From NCBI GenBank assembly GCA_017560305.1, contig JAFYOF010000165.1, forward strand, positions 1 through 38,118: 38,118 nucleotides of DNA. The letters are read 5' to 3'. This DNA is from Alistipes sp. (GTDB taxonomy: Bacteria; Bacteroidota; Bacteroidia; Bacteroidales; Rikenellaceae). Below the pieces are notes generated by a model. It saw only the letters and a list, made by a program, of their open reading frames with translations. It had not been told where the DNA came from and did not search any database. How positions within the stretch are numbered: the first letter of the stretch is position 1; the number at the start of each line of letters is the position of its first letter. This document shows, in pieces, positions 15,452 to 22,166 of the stretch. The position numbers were made by a program, and so were the translations under genes.

Positions 15452-15648
15452 TTTACGGGGCGACAAATCTTTTTGAGTTCGCGCATATCCTCCGCTGCCA
15501 AAGGCTGTTTCTTCGACAGGGTACGGCTCAATTTGAGGGCAAGCCTCTTGGTGTTGTACTCCTTTGTTGTCTTGCCGTTGAGACGCTCGCATAGGAGGTC
15601 GAGGAACTTCACGAGTTCATCACGCTGTCTATTGCTAATCACTATCAT
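15448..15648 (-). CDS. Small basic phage protein, 66 aa
   Basis: Not recognised. Start chosen at the ATG at 15648 (MIVISNRQRDELVKFL), 19 nt below the dUTPase stop, with a purine-rich AAAGGGG sequence upstream. It is lysine/arginine-rich and helical (LDLLCERLNGKTTKEYNTKRLALKLSRTLSKKQPLAAEDM), which suggests a nucleic-acid-binding or regulatory small protein. It is the last gene before the helicase-unit promoter. Confidence 0.5.
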   Translation of the reverse strand: MIVISNRQRDELVKFLDLLCERLNGKTTKEYNTKRLALKLSRTLSKKQPLAAEDMRELKKICRPVK

Positions 15649-15667
15649 AATTCCACCCCTTTGCTGT

Positions 15668-16126
15668 TTACTTACCTGTCGAGCCGTAGCCCTTTTCTCC
15701 GCGATCGCTGTCCGATAGTTCTGCAGCCTCGACGAACTCAATACGAGGGTACGGAAGTATAATCATCTGCGCAATCCTGTCTCCGACCTCGTATGCGTCG
15801 GGTGTCAGCTTCTTGCAGTTCACTCGGGTTTCAAGTACCAACGACGGCTTGAACTTCGCAGAGATTTCGCCCCTGTAACCGCTGTCAATCACACCCACGC
15901 AGTTGGTAAGGTGGATTGACTGCTTGTATATCGACGAACGGGGGAATATCAGACCCACATATCCGTCGGGGATTTCCACCGCCAAGCCGAAGCCGTACAC
16001 GATGTTGCCGAACTTGTCGTACTCCTTTGAGGTTGCAACGAGGTCAAGACCTGCGTCGCTGTCGTGCGCGTATGCAGGTATAACAGCCTGCTCGCACAAC
16101 TTCTTTATTTTCACTTGTATAGCCAT
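15668..16126 (-). CDS. dut: Deoxyuridine 5'-triphosphatase (dUTPase)
   Basis: 152 aa from the ATG at 16126 (MAIQVKIKK). All five trimeric dUTPase motifs are present: SDAGLDLVA (motif 1), PRSSI (2), GVIDSGYRGEI (3, catalytic Asp), GDRIAQMII (4) and RGEKGYGSTGK (5, the P-loop-like tail). It hydrolyses dUTP to dUMP and PPi, keeping uracil out of phage DNA and feeding dUMP for thymidylate or, in hypermodifying phages, hydroxymethyl-dUMP synthesis. That link is notable given the base-modification operon in the same phage, but dUTPases are common in phages without it. Confidence 0.95.
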   Translation of the reverse strand: MAIQVKIKKLCEQAVIPAYAHDSDAGLDLVATSKEYDKFGNIVYGFGLAVEIPDGYVGLIFPRSSIYKQSIHLTNCVGVIDSGYRGEISAKFKPSLVLETRVNCKKLTPDAYEVGDRIAQMIILPYPRIEFVEAAELSDSDRGEKGYGSTGK

Positions 16127-16137
16127 AGTCAATTGAA

Positions 16138-17079
16138 TTACTTGATAAGGAAGCGTCTCGCTCCCTGTGTCTCTGCACAAAACTCATTATACAGGTCGGG
16201 GTGAGCCTTTGAGAAAGCCTTGCTGTCAAACTTGCTGCTTGCCTTTGGTGCTTTCCAAGTGGCGATTGTCTGACCTCCGTAGGTGAGAGCCTCTGCGTCA
16301 GCAAACGCGAACTTGATTTGTTCTTCAAGGGCTTCCTTGCGTTCTTCAAGGGCTGCAATCTCGTCGCGCACCTGTTTGAGGTCGTTGTAGGCGTTGAACA
16401 CCTCGTCGGTTGTTTCAATAGCCTTGCCGTCGGTATGACGGTTGTACTTCAAGAGAATGTCCGAAACACGAATTGCCTGTGGCTCTTTTTTGCCAAGGAT
16501 ATTATCAACCCAAAAACGCTCCACCTCGTCCTGCAACCACTCGTAGAAGTCGGGAACGAACGCAAGGTCTTTGTAACCGAACTCGCGACCTGCACATAAC
16601 CAAGCGAGCGAACCCTGTTCGTAGCCTGCGACTCCGAGTTGATATTGCACCTGACAAATCCAATGTTTTGGCAGATCGTCGGGGTCAATGCTTTTCTGCG
16701 TCGTCTTACACTCCAAAATACCCTTGTTGGTGGTACTATGAACCGTGTTCGGAAGCCAATATGTACGGTCGGGAGAAACACGCAGGAACGGCTTTTCTCG
16801 GTCAACTATGAGGAAGTCCCCCTTGGAAGCCTTGATAACATCACGACCTGTCTCGTCCTGCCAAAACTGCACAACCGCGTCCTCCAAGTAGTGACCTGCT
16901 TTCATAAAGAAGTTCTCCTCCTTTGGAGCGTCAAGACCTACCTTGCGTCTCCATAACTGCAACGGAGTTTCGAACGGGTTTAAGCCAACTATGGTAGCCA
17001 CTTCGCTGCTACCGATACCACTCTCGCGATACTTGAGCCACTCGGCTCTGTCCTTTGGTTTGATTACTGCTGTTGCCAT
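16138..17079 (-). CDS. YqaJ-family viral exonuclease/recombinase
   Basis: 313 aa from the ATG at 17079 (MATAVIKPK); this start overlaps the previous stop (TAATG) and has a GAGGAGG sequence upstream. The YqaJ/lambda-exonuclease fold is clear: WLKYRESGIGSSEVATIVGLNPFETPLQLWRRK at the N-terminus, GHYLEDAVVQFW, FLRVSPDRTYW (catalytic Asp), GILECKTTQKS (the ExK pair) and HWICQVQYQLGVAG. The enzyme resects dsDNA ends 5' to 3' for single-strand annealing. A coiled-coil region (RDEIAALEERKEALEEQIKFA) precedes the C-terminus. It pairs with the candidate annealing protein at 18,000-18,887. Confidence 0.92.
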   Translation of the reverse strand: MATAVIKPKDRAEWLKYRESGIGSSEVATIVGLNPFETPLQLWRRKVGLDAPKEENFFMKAGHYLEDAVVQFWQDETGRDVIKASKGDFLIVDREKPFLRVSPDRTYWLPNTVHSTTNKGILECKTTQKSIDPDDLPKHWICQVQYQLGVAGYEQGSLAWLCAGREFGYKDLAFVPDFYEWLQDEVERFWVDNILGKKEPQAIRVSDILLKYNRHTDGKAIETTDEVFNAYNDLKQVRDEIAALEERKEALEEQIKFAFADAEALTYGGQTIATWKAPKASSKFDSKAFSKAHPDLYNEFCAETQGARRFLIK

Positions 17080-17372
17080 TACTTTTCCTCCTCTGATGTT
17101 TCGTTGATGTTGTCTTTCACACACTTCTCAAGCACTTGCTCAAACCTCAATTCGGACACAGCCTTGTGCATAAGCACCGCAAGTGTTTTGTCGTTCTTCA
17201 ATGCGTGTTTGAGCATTGCGATGATGTTCTCTCCTGTTCCTGCCAAACCCTGAGACGATACATAAGCATCCTCGTCTTTCAACTTCTCGCTTGCGATAAT
17301 TAGAATTGAGCGTTCGCTCTTGTCCTGCTCCTGCCATTCGGCAAAGGCTTTCAATAAATCTTGTCTTTCCAT
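17079..17372 (-). CDS. Hypothetical phage protein, 97 aa
   Basis: Not recognised. Helical, start ATG at 17372 (MERQDLLKAFAEWQEQDKSERSILIIASEKL), acidic C-terminus ending in three Glu and Lys. The GAG GAG codons there double as a Shine-Dalgarno-like GAGGAGG for the exonuclease start 3-10 nt away. Sits between the UUCG hairpin and the YqaJ gene in the recombination module, so a helper role in recombination is possible. Confidence 0.6.
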   Translation of the reverse strand: MERQDLLKAFAEWQEQDKSERSILIIASEKLKDEDAYVSSQGLAGTGENIIAMLKHALKNDKTLAVLMHKAVSELRFEQVLEKCVKDNINETSEEEK

Positions 17373-17403
17373 TTTGTCTGTTATTTTACGGTTATTGAAA
17401 ATG

Positions 17404-17423
17404 GGGAGAACCGAAGTTCTCCC
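17404..17423 (-). terminator. UUCG-capped hairpin between recombination genes
   Basis: A perfect 8-bp stem GGGAGAAC / GTTCTCCC with a cUUCGg-type loop on the minus strand lies in the 58-nt gap between the genes at 17431-17991 and 17079-17372. The following CCATTTTCAAT is only weakly T-rich, so it may be a partial terminator or an mRNA-stabilising hairpin. Confidence 0.5.
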
Positions 17424-17430
17424 GAGATCG

Positions 17431-17991
17431 TTACTTTCGTATGAGAAGAAAATCAGCCCAAATGTTGATGAATTGCTTACCGCAGTAGTCGGCGACGCTC
17501 TCGCTTTTTAGGCAGAGGCGAGACCCGACACTCGCAAACGTATACGAGGGGGCGTCATTCGAACGCGCATAGCCGAAGCCCGCATATTGGGTTTCATAGT
17601 CGCCTGTACTTATGAGAGCGCGGTCTTTCTTCCATTGGTCGCTCTTGGAACGGAGTTCGTCCGCAGTCCATAGCAAGAACCAAGGATACCAACGCCACTC
17701 GTCAGTTGTGAACTTCGGTTCCCAACCCTCATTGAGAGCCTTGCAGATGATACGCAGTTTGAAATAGGCGAGAATGTCGGGTTCAACATCAGCGTAGTTC
17801 TCCTCCCACTCCTCGGGATCGTCAATGCCAACTGCTTTGCAAGCGTCGGCGAATGTTTTGATACGCTCGGTAACAGGGCGGTCGTCCTGTACCTTGAAAG
17901 TCTCTGCACCGAAAAGGGCTTCCAACATCTTCTTGCCGTTCTCGTCTGCTACCTCGTAGGCTGCAATAGCCTGTTCTTTCTTGATTTCCAT
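17431..17991 (-). CDS. Hypothetical phage protein, 186 aa
   Basis: Not assigned. ATG at 17991 (MEIKKEQAIAAYEVADENGKKMLEALFG). The N-terminal half is helical and acidic; the C-terminal half is rich in aromatic residues (EWRWYPWFLLWTADEL, ETQYAGFGYARS, SRLCLKSESVADYCGKQF). The conserved-looking W/Y/F block and single cysteines suggest a globular binding protein. It lies between the candidate annealing protein and the YqaJ nuclease. Confidence 0.6.
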   Translation of the reverse strand: MEIKKEQAIAAYEVADENGKKMLEALFGAETFKVQDDRPVTERIKTFADACKAVGIDDPEEWEENYADVEPDILAYFKLRIICKALNEGWEPKFTTDEWRWYPWFLLWTADELRSKSDQWKKDRALISTGDYETQYAGFGYARSNDAPSYTFASVGSRLCLKSESVADYCGKQFINIWADFLLIRK

Positions 17992-17999
17992 TTGTGCTG

Positions 18000-18887
18000 T
18001 TATTTAGGTTGTTCAACTTCTTCGATTACTTCGCCTGTTTCCGCATCGACTTTGAGCGTTTGCCCTGTCGCCTGTGCCGTTGCTTTGGCTACCTTGCGAA
18101 GTGCCTCCTCGCCCTGTTTCTTGGCAGCGTCGGTAATGGTTTTCGTGTCTGCTGCGGACTGACGGAATGTTTCCTGTACGGTAGTTGTTCCCTCCTTGAT
18201 AGCGTTTGCCAAGCCTTTCAGCTCAAACACCATAGCGTTGTCAATGTCCTCGATACGCTTCACTTGGCAATACGCCAACAGGTCTTGCAGGCTCACGCCG
18301 ATTTTCGCGTACCAATCCACCATTGCCTTGCGACGGGTTTCGAGGTCAACGCTCTTGCCGATTGCCACCTCCTTGATTTCGCTGATAATGCGGTTGGTTA
18401 CAGCCTTTGGAACGACCTTGAGAACGGCGTTACGGAACGCGATAGCAGAGGCTGCGTTGCCTGTCGTTACCTGCATATCCTCCGAGTAGGTCTTGCCATA
18501 CTTGTCCGTGATACGACGCTTGACCTCGACGCATACAGCGACATTGGTTTCGAGATCGTGGCAAACTCCCTGTGCAGTAACGGTCTTGCCGTCGTTGCCT
18601 ACGATACGGGTCTGAACACGGAGGTTGCCCCAAGCACTCGCGATGATTTCCGCGAGGCGGACTGATACGCCCTCAATTCGCTGACCCTGTCGCGAAAGGG
18701 CATAGAAACAATCGGCTGCGGTCTCATTGTCGAGCGTTGCGATTGTCTTGATACGATTGAGAGACTGAAACACATCTCTCGGGTACTGCTTCGCTGTGGA
18801 GATTTGCATATCAATCTCCGAGCGGTTGATTACTTGAAGCATTTCAGCCTGCTTCACTTCGATGATTTCGTTTGCCATAGTTGACAT
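18000..18887 (-). CDS. Putative single-strand annealing protein (RecT/Erf-like role)
   Basis: 295 aa, ATG at 18887 (a second ATG at 18878 is possible). The core QVINRSEIDMQISTAKQYPRDVFQSLNRIKTIATLD, then CFYALSRQGQRIEGVSVRLAEIIASAWGNLRV, AVCVEVKRRITDKYGKTYSEDMQ and NAASAIAFRNAVLKVVPKA fits phage annealing or recombination-mediator proteins in layout, though I cannot name the exact family. A C-terminal charged helix (KTITDAAKKQGEEALRKVAKATAQ) precedes a short acidic tail. Together with YqaJ it would form a two-component recombination system. Confidence 0.55.
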   Translation of the reverse strand: MSTMANEIIEVKQAEMLQVINRSEIDMQISTAKQYPRDVFQSLNRIKTIATLDNETAADCFYALSRQGQRIEGVSVRLAEIIASAWGNLRVQTRIVGNDGKTVTAQGVCHDLETNVAVCVEVKRRITDKYGKTYSEDMQVTTGNAASAIAFRNAVLKVVPKAVTNRIISEIKEVAIGKSVDLETRRKAMVDWYAKIGVSLQDLLAYCQVKRIEDIDNAMVFELKGLANAIKEGTTTVQETFRQSAADTKTITDAAKKQGEEALRKVAKATAQATGQTLKVDAETGEVIEEVEQPK

Positions 18888-18922
18888 AGATTGATTGACC
18901 TCTGACGGCTTCGGTCGTTGCC

Positions 18923-19156
18923 TTAATTGTTATTTGGTTTCATTGAGTATCGCGCAAATCGGATAGGCTTGCCTGTTATCCTGCTCACGCTTTCCTCCAT
19001 AGTCTTACATATTGCCATACCCTCCCTGCGGAGGTCGCTGATACGGGACGCGAGGCGATAACAGCCGAAGTCCCGAAGTGCTTCAAGGGCGGTAATGCTT
19101 CCGCCGTTCTGCAGATGTTCTCGAATGAGAGCCTTATGTGTTGTAGCCTGTTCCAT
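18923..19156 (-). CDS. Winged helix-turn-helix protein (HTH_39-like)
   Basis: 77 aa, ATG at 19156. Residues 6-50 (HKALIREHLQNGGSITALEALRDFG then CYRLASRISDLRREGMAI) match small Bacteroidetes phage helix-turn-helix domains in which a conserved RLA-x-RI-x-DLRR segment is the recognition helix. The tail is basic (RITGKPIRFARYSMK). Probably a transcription or replication regulator of the early unit. It follows the HTH gene at 19158-19445 with a 1-nt gap. Confidence 0.7.
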   Translation of the reverse strand: MEQATTHKALIREHLQNGGSITALEALRDFGCYRLASRISDLRREGMAICKTMEESVSRITGKPIRFARYSMKPNNN

Positions 19157-19157
19157 A

Positions 19158-19445
19158 TTACTTGTGTGTTGAAATGTGGGTTGCTGCTTTGCTTTTGATT
19201 TCGTCGGTTGTAAGCACCTTGTCTTTGAGCAACCAACGATCGAGTTCTGCCTTGTCGAAGAAAACGCGCTTGCCTCGCTTGGAGTGAGGTATTGTCCGTT
19301 CGCTTGTCATTCGGTACAACTGACCTTTGCTGTACCCTGTGTACATTACCGCCTCCTCGAAAGTGAGTACATTCTTGCACTCAATCAGGGCGCAACGCTC
19401 CATATTAGCGAGGTACTCGTTGAATTGTTTGATTACTGCTTCCAT
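19158..19445 (-). CDS. Excisionase-like HTH protein
   Basis: 95 aa. The middle (LTFEEAVMYTGYSKGQLYRMTSERTIPHSKRGKRVFFDKAELDRWL) is a textbook MerR/excisionase-type HTH (HTH_17) with the wing KRGKRVFF. These proteins act as recombination directionality factors or regulators; the integrase is about 2.7 kb away on the same strand. ATG at 19445 overlaps the upstream stop by 1 nt (TAATG). Confidence 0.75.
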   Translation of the reverse strand: MEAVIKQFNEYLANMERCALIECKNVLTFEEAVMYTGYSKGQLYRMTSERTIPHSKRGKRVFFDKAELDRWLLKDKVLTTDEIKSKAATHISTHK

Positions 19446-19741
19446 TAGTCGTAGTCGTCATAATCGGGTTCGTACTCGTATTCAATCACGCCCTCCCCGT
19501 TGCAGACATCGCACTCTACAATCGAGCCTTTGCAGTAGTTCTGATTGAGGTGCTTGGCGCAGTCCTCGTTCTCGGGCAGGCACTGATAGGCAGTTTCGGT
19601 ACACTCTACCTCCCTGTCGTTCTCGTAGTCATAGGCGTAGTGATACTTGCCTTTACCGCCACAGGAGGGGCATTCTATCATATTGGGTTCGGGTGAACAA
19701 CACGGACAATTCGGGTGTCCGTTACATACTGAACAAGCCAT
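19445..19741 (-). CDS. DnaJ-type zinc-finger small protein
   Basis: 98 aa with 13 cysteines. Four knuckles are visible: CSVC-x5-CPCC, CPSCGGKGKYHY, a pair of spaced cysteines and CDVCNGEGVIEYEY; the C-x2-C-x-G-x-G pattern is that of the DnaJ central zinc domain. No J-domain is present. The C-terminus is acidic/tyrosine-rich (EYEYEPDYDDYD). A strong Shine-Dalgarno-like GGAGGAGG, encoded by the Glu codons of the upstream gene, precedes the ATG at 19741. Possible RNA/protein-binding regulator. Confidence 0.6.
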   Translation of the reverse strand: MACSVCNGHPNCPCCSPEPNMIECPSCGGKGKYHYAYDYENDREVECTETAYQCLPENEDCAKHLNQNYCKGSIVECDVCNGEGVIEYEYEPDYDDYD

Positions 19742-19995
19742 TATATTTCCTCCTCCTCAATTTCTTTCATTACATGCTCGGGGAAACAGCCTGCATTGTA
19801 CAGCACCTTGCCTACCTTCACGAGCAGGAACAACCCTGCTAACGAACCGAACTTAATAGACGCGAACTGCGCAAGGGTCATAGGCTCCTCGGGGTTCTCA
19901 TCGCCTGCAACGAGCATAAACAGGATAACGCCTGCACACACAATCCCGTAGAACAGGATATTCTTTGCGATAGTCTTCAATAACTGCTTTTTCAT
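19741..19995 (-). CDS. Small two-TM membrane protein
   Basis: 84 aa from the ATG at 19995. An ideal Shine-Dalgarno (GGAGG at 20007-20003, 7-nt spacer) supports this start. Two hydrophobic segments are visible: ILFYGIVCAGVILFMLVAG (about 12-30) and FASIKFGSLAGLFLLVKVGKVLY (about 45-67); a loop with DENPEEPM lies between. The C-terminus is acidic (KEIEEEEI). Early phage membrane proteins of this kind may act in takeover or exclusion, but no function can be assigned. Confidence 0.6.
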   Translation of the reverse strand: MKKQLLKTIAKNILFYGIVCAGVILFMLVAGDENPEEPMTLAQFASIKFGSLAGLFLLVKVGKVLYNAGCFPEHVMKEIEEEEI

Positions 19996-20002
19996 AATCA
20001 AC

Positions 20003-20010
20003 CCTCCTTA
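20003..20010 (-). promoter_or_regulatory. Strong Shine-Dalgarno before the membrane-protein gene
   Basis: Minus strand TAAGGAGG overlaps the stop codon of the upstream gene and sits 7 nt before the ATG at 19995. Such canonical sites are rare in Bacteroidetes host genes, including those in this window. Confidence 0.6.
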
Positions 20011-20241
20011 AATGTTTACACGGGCTGCAATCTTCTCTGCACGGCGAAGTACCGCGTAGATGTTGCTCATACTCTTGTACCCGTAATTTTCCATAATACG
20101 CTGCATAGCAGCCATTTTGTCGTAGCCCTCGACATCGACCATTTTCTTGTAGTCCTTGTAAATGGCGACATCGATTGGTGCTTTTCTTCTGCGACCCTCC
20201 GAGAGGGTTGTCAGATACTGCGTCATTGAAATTTTCTCCAT
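20008..20241 (-). CDS. Small early phage protein, 77 aa
   Basis: First gene of the minus-strand early unit, divergent from the repressor. ATG at 20241, with a second ATG at 20226. Helical and basic (EGRRRKAPIDVAIYKDYKKMVDVEGYDKMAAMQRIMENYGYKSMSNIYAVLRRAEKI); the GYDKMAAMQRIMENYGYKSMSNIYAVL segment looks like a helix-turn-helix. By position it is the likely Cro-like antagonist of the repressor. Function inferred only from location. Confidence 0.55.
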   Translation of the reverse strand: MEKISMTQYLTTLSEGRRRKAPIDVAIYKDYKKMVDVEGYDKMAAMQRIMENYGYKSMSNIYAVLRRAEKIAARVNI

Positions 20242-20261
20242 TTGTTATTATTTTACTTATT

Positions 20262-20402
20262 GGTTTATTTTTCGATTTATTTTCTTTTTCGTATCTTTGC
20301 GCTGTAAAATAAGTTTCACACCGCGAAGTTCCGAATAAATTTCGGATTTCGCAAAATTTTTCCGAACTTTTTTCGGTTTATTTTTCGATAATAATTCGAA
20401 AA
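20262..20402. promoter_or_regulatory. Lysogeny switch region: divergent promoter and operators
   Basis: Between the divergent genes at 20241 (minus) and 20423 (plus) are a plus-strand -7 box TATCTTTG (20292-20299), two equal inverted repeats CCGAA-N5-TTCGG (left arms at 20331 and 20362, exactly 31 nt apart), a third inverted repeat TTTTCGA-N7-TCGAAAA (20382-20402), and a 15-bp direct repeat GGTTTATTTTTCGAT (20262-20276 and 20375-20389). They lie in the 181-nt gap and are good operator candidates for the CI-like repressor encoded at 20,423. No clear minus-strand -7 box was found. Confidence 0.6.
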
Positions 20403-20422
20403 CACCAATAAATTGTAACGAA

Positions 20423-20851
20423 ATGGCTAAAAATGAGAACCTTAAAAAAGTGATAGACGGTATCAAATTCCGCTATCAACTGCGAACCCAACAGCAAATC
20501 AGCGAGGCATTGGGTTACACCTCAAAAACCTATTTGTCGGATTTATTGGGTGGAAAGTCGCCCATATCCGAAGAATTTTCGGAGCGTCTAAAAGAGAGGT
20601 TTGGGGTCAATCCGAAATTCTTATTGGAGAACGAGGGGGGTATATGGATTGACGGAACAGACAACATTACTCAAATCGGCGACCACAACACGCAGGTAAC
20701 AGGGAATGACAACACAATCACCGTCCCCTCGACACTTGACAAGGCAATAGAGGAGATCAGCGAGCAGCGTAAACTCGTCGCCAAGTCGCAGGAGCAAATA
20801 GACAGACTTATTTCTATAATCGAAAAAATGCAAGGAATATGCGCAGAATAA
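20423..20851 (+). CDS. CI-like phage repressor (HTH)
   Basis: 142 aa. The N-terminal XRE-type HTH is seen in QQISEALGYTSKTYLSDLLGGKSPISEEFSERLKERFGVNPKFLLENEGG (about 23-72). The middle (DNITQIGDHNTQVTGNDNTITV) is a repeating beta stretch, and the C-terminus is a coiled coil (EEISEQRKLVAKSQEQIDRLISIIEKM), consistent with oligomerisation. It lies opposite the early unit and next to operator-like repeats. No LexA-type S24 autoprotease domain is present, so induction would need another route such as an antirepressor. Confidence 0.75.
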   Translation: MAKNENLKKVIDGIKFRYQLRTQQQISEALGYTSKTYLSDLLGGKSPISEEFSERLKERFGVNPKFLLENEGGIWIDGTDNITQIGDHNTQVTGNDNTITVPSTLDKAIEEISEQRKLVAKSQEQIDRLISIIEKMQGICAE

Positions 20852-21324
20852 TGTATTTGGCTATCGTACTGCTATTATGCACTGCCTGTACGAAAGACGA
20901 CCCACAAGGAGGGTTGGAGCCGACCTATATCACAACTATGAAAGAACTCCTCACAGGTTCTTGGCACGGGGAGTTGTATTCAGAGACCACAAACACAACC
21001 GAGTGCGAGGACTTGACCTTTCGCCCGTTCAGAGAAGTAGAGAAAGTCGTCAGCCTATTCGGGACATTTGACGCATACGGTACGGTGCAGGTCGAGAGTT
21101 ACATCAACGACTACCTGCTCCCAACTTCGGAACTCTGCCTATACACGATCGTCGGCTACGACAGCGGTGTTGGCTACATAGTATCGTTTTACCCTTGCGA
21201 CAACGACAACGAAGTCATAGGCAAGGAGGACAAGAGAATACTTATTCCCGAGAACGATACTGCTTTCCTTATGAGAAAATATGGTCTAACTGAAAGGAAT
21301 AACAGGAGATACGAGAGGCGGTAG
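20839..21324 (+). CDS. Lysogen-expressed lipoprotein, candidate surface protein
   Basis: 161 aa, overlapping the repressor end by 13 nt, so it is co-transcribed with it. The signal peptide MRRIMYLAIVLLLCTAC ends in a lipobox-like CTAC with Cys17 as the lipidated residue. The next residues T-K-D-D match the Bacteroidetes surface export signal (K-D/E2). The mature part is beta-rich (GTFDAYGTVQVESYIN, YTIVGYDSGVGYIVSFYPCDND). Expression with the repressor marks it as a lysogeny-stage moron; superinfection exclusion or phage-receptor masking is possible. Confidence 0.65.
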   Translation: MRRIMYLAIVLLLCTACTKDDPQGGLEPTYITTMKELLTGSWHGELYSETTNTTECEDLTFRPFREVEKVVSLFGTFDAYGTVQVESYINDYLLPTSELCLYTIVGYDSGVGYIVSFYPCDNDNEVIGKEDKRILIPENDTAFLMRKYGLTERNNRRYERR

Positions 21325-21361
21325 TTATTTTTCTCAAATTTCAACGAGAAACAAAGAAATT

Positions 21362-21386
21362 ACCCGAGTTGGGTACTTACTTGGGT
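21362..21386. promoter_or_regulatory. Inverted repeat upstream of the second HTH gene
   Basis: ACCCGAGT-N9-ACTTGGGT, one mismatch, in the 105-nt gap between the lipoprotein and the HTH gene at 21430. A possible operator; no -7 box was seen here. Confidence 0.35.
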
Positions 21387-21429
21387 TGAGACGAGATAGT
21401 GCCAAGAAACGGCTAAAAATTGATTTCCA

Positions 21430-21906
21430 ATGAACCAACGACTTCAACAAATAATTCAGTACAAGACGGGAGGCAGGCAGAATGCTTTTGCCGAACTTAT
21501 GGGGTGGAAAACCCCGTACCTCAATAAACTTGTCAAGGGTCTCAATTTCGGGCTGCAACCTGTGTTGGCGATATTGGAGCGGTTCCCCGACATAGACGCT
21601 CGTTGGCTGCTGTTTGGCGAGGGGGAAATGCTTGCAACCTCCAAGCAAGCAGAATTGAGACGGGAGGCGTTCAACTATGTACAGGAGGTTCTTGAATTAG
21701 AAAAGTACCTGTGCGTAATGTCGCCCGAGGAACTCCGCCAATACGAGGAGGCGGTAATGCAGCGCAGGAAACCGAGTTTCAACCCCGACATCATCGCTGT
21801 GTGGGACGAGGAACTAACAAGACGGGAAGCGCAGTTGAACGAACGAATAACATCAGCAATCTCAAAATCTGACGAATTATGCAAACACAGGACAGCCAAA
21901 AAATAG
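21430..21906 (+). CDS. HTH phage regulator, 158 aa
   Basis: N-terminal CI-like HTH: RLQQIIQYKTGGRQNAFAELMGWKTPYLNKLVKGLNFGLQPVLAILERFPDIDARWLLFGEGEML (about 4-67), with the family end-motif W-L-L-x-G-x-G-E. The C-terminal half is helical and charged (EELTRREAQLNERITSAIS). It is one of three plus-strand regulators sharing that motif. It likely works in the lysogenic programme; the target is unknown. Confidence 0.65.
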   Translation: MNQRLQQIIQYKTGGRQNAFAELMGWKTPYLNKLVKGLNFGLQPVLAILERFPDIDARWLLFGEGEMLATSKQAELRREAFNYVQEVLELEKYLCVMSPEELRQYEEAVMQRRKPSFNPDIIAVWDEELTRREAQLNERITSAISKSDELCKHRTAKK

Positions 21907-22148
21907 TAGCCCGTTTCTTCGAGGCTCTCGAACGCCTCAAAACGGACAAAGTGATACGAGGGAAACAAACCTTTACAAACGAGTTCCAAATCAACCGTTG
22001 GAACTTGAACACCCTCGCAAAGGACTACACGCGAGACATCTTTCAGCCTGCGTGGCTGACCTACCTTGTAGAGAAATACGGGGTGTCGCCTATGTGGTTG
22101 CTCACGGGCAAAGGAGAGTTCTACACAAAAAGAGGGGCGCAGTCGTAA
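21879..22148 (+). CDS. Small CI-N-terminal-like protein, 89 aa
   Basis: Overlaps the previous gene by 28 nt. The sequence ARFFEALERLKTDKVIRGKQTFTNEFQINRWNLNTLAKDYTRDIFQPAWLTYLVEKYGVSPMWLLTGKGEFY resembles the N-terminal DNA-binding half of CI-type repressors without any dimerisation domain. It may modulate the other two regulators or the integrase gene whose stop is 19 nt away on the opposite strand. Confidence 0.55.
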   Translation: MQTQDSQKIVARFFEALERLKTDKVIRGKQTFTNEFQINRWNLNTLAKDYTRDIFQPAWLTYLVEKYGVSPMWLLTGKGEFYTKRGAQS

Positions 22149-22166
22149 TGACTTGCCCCTTTCTTG

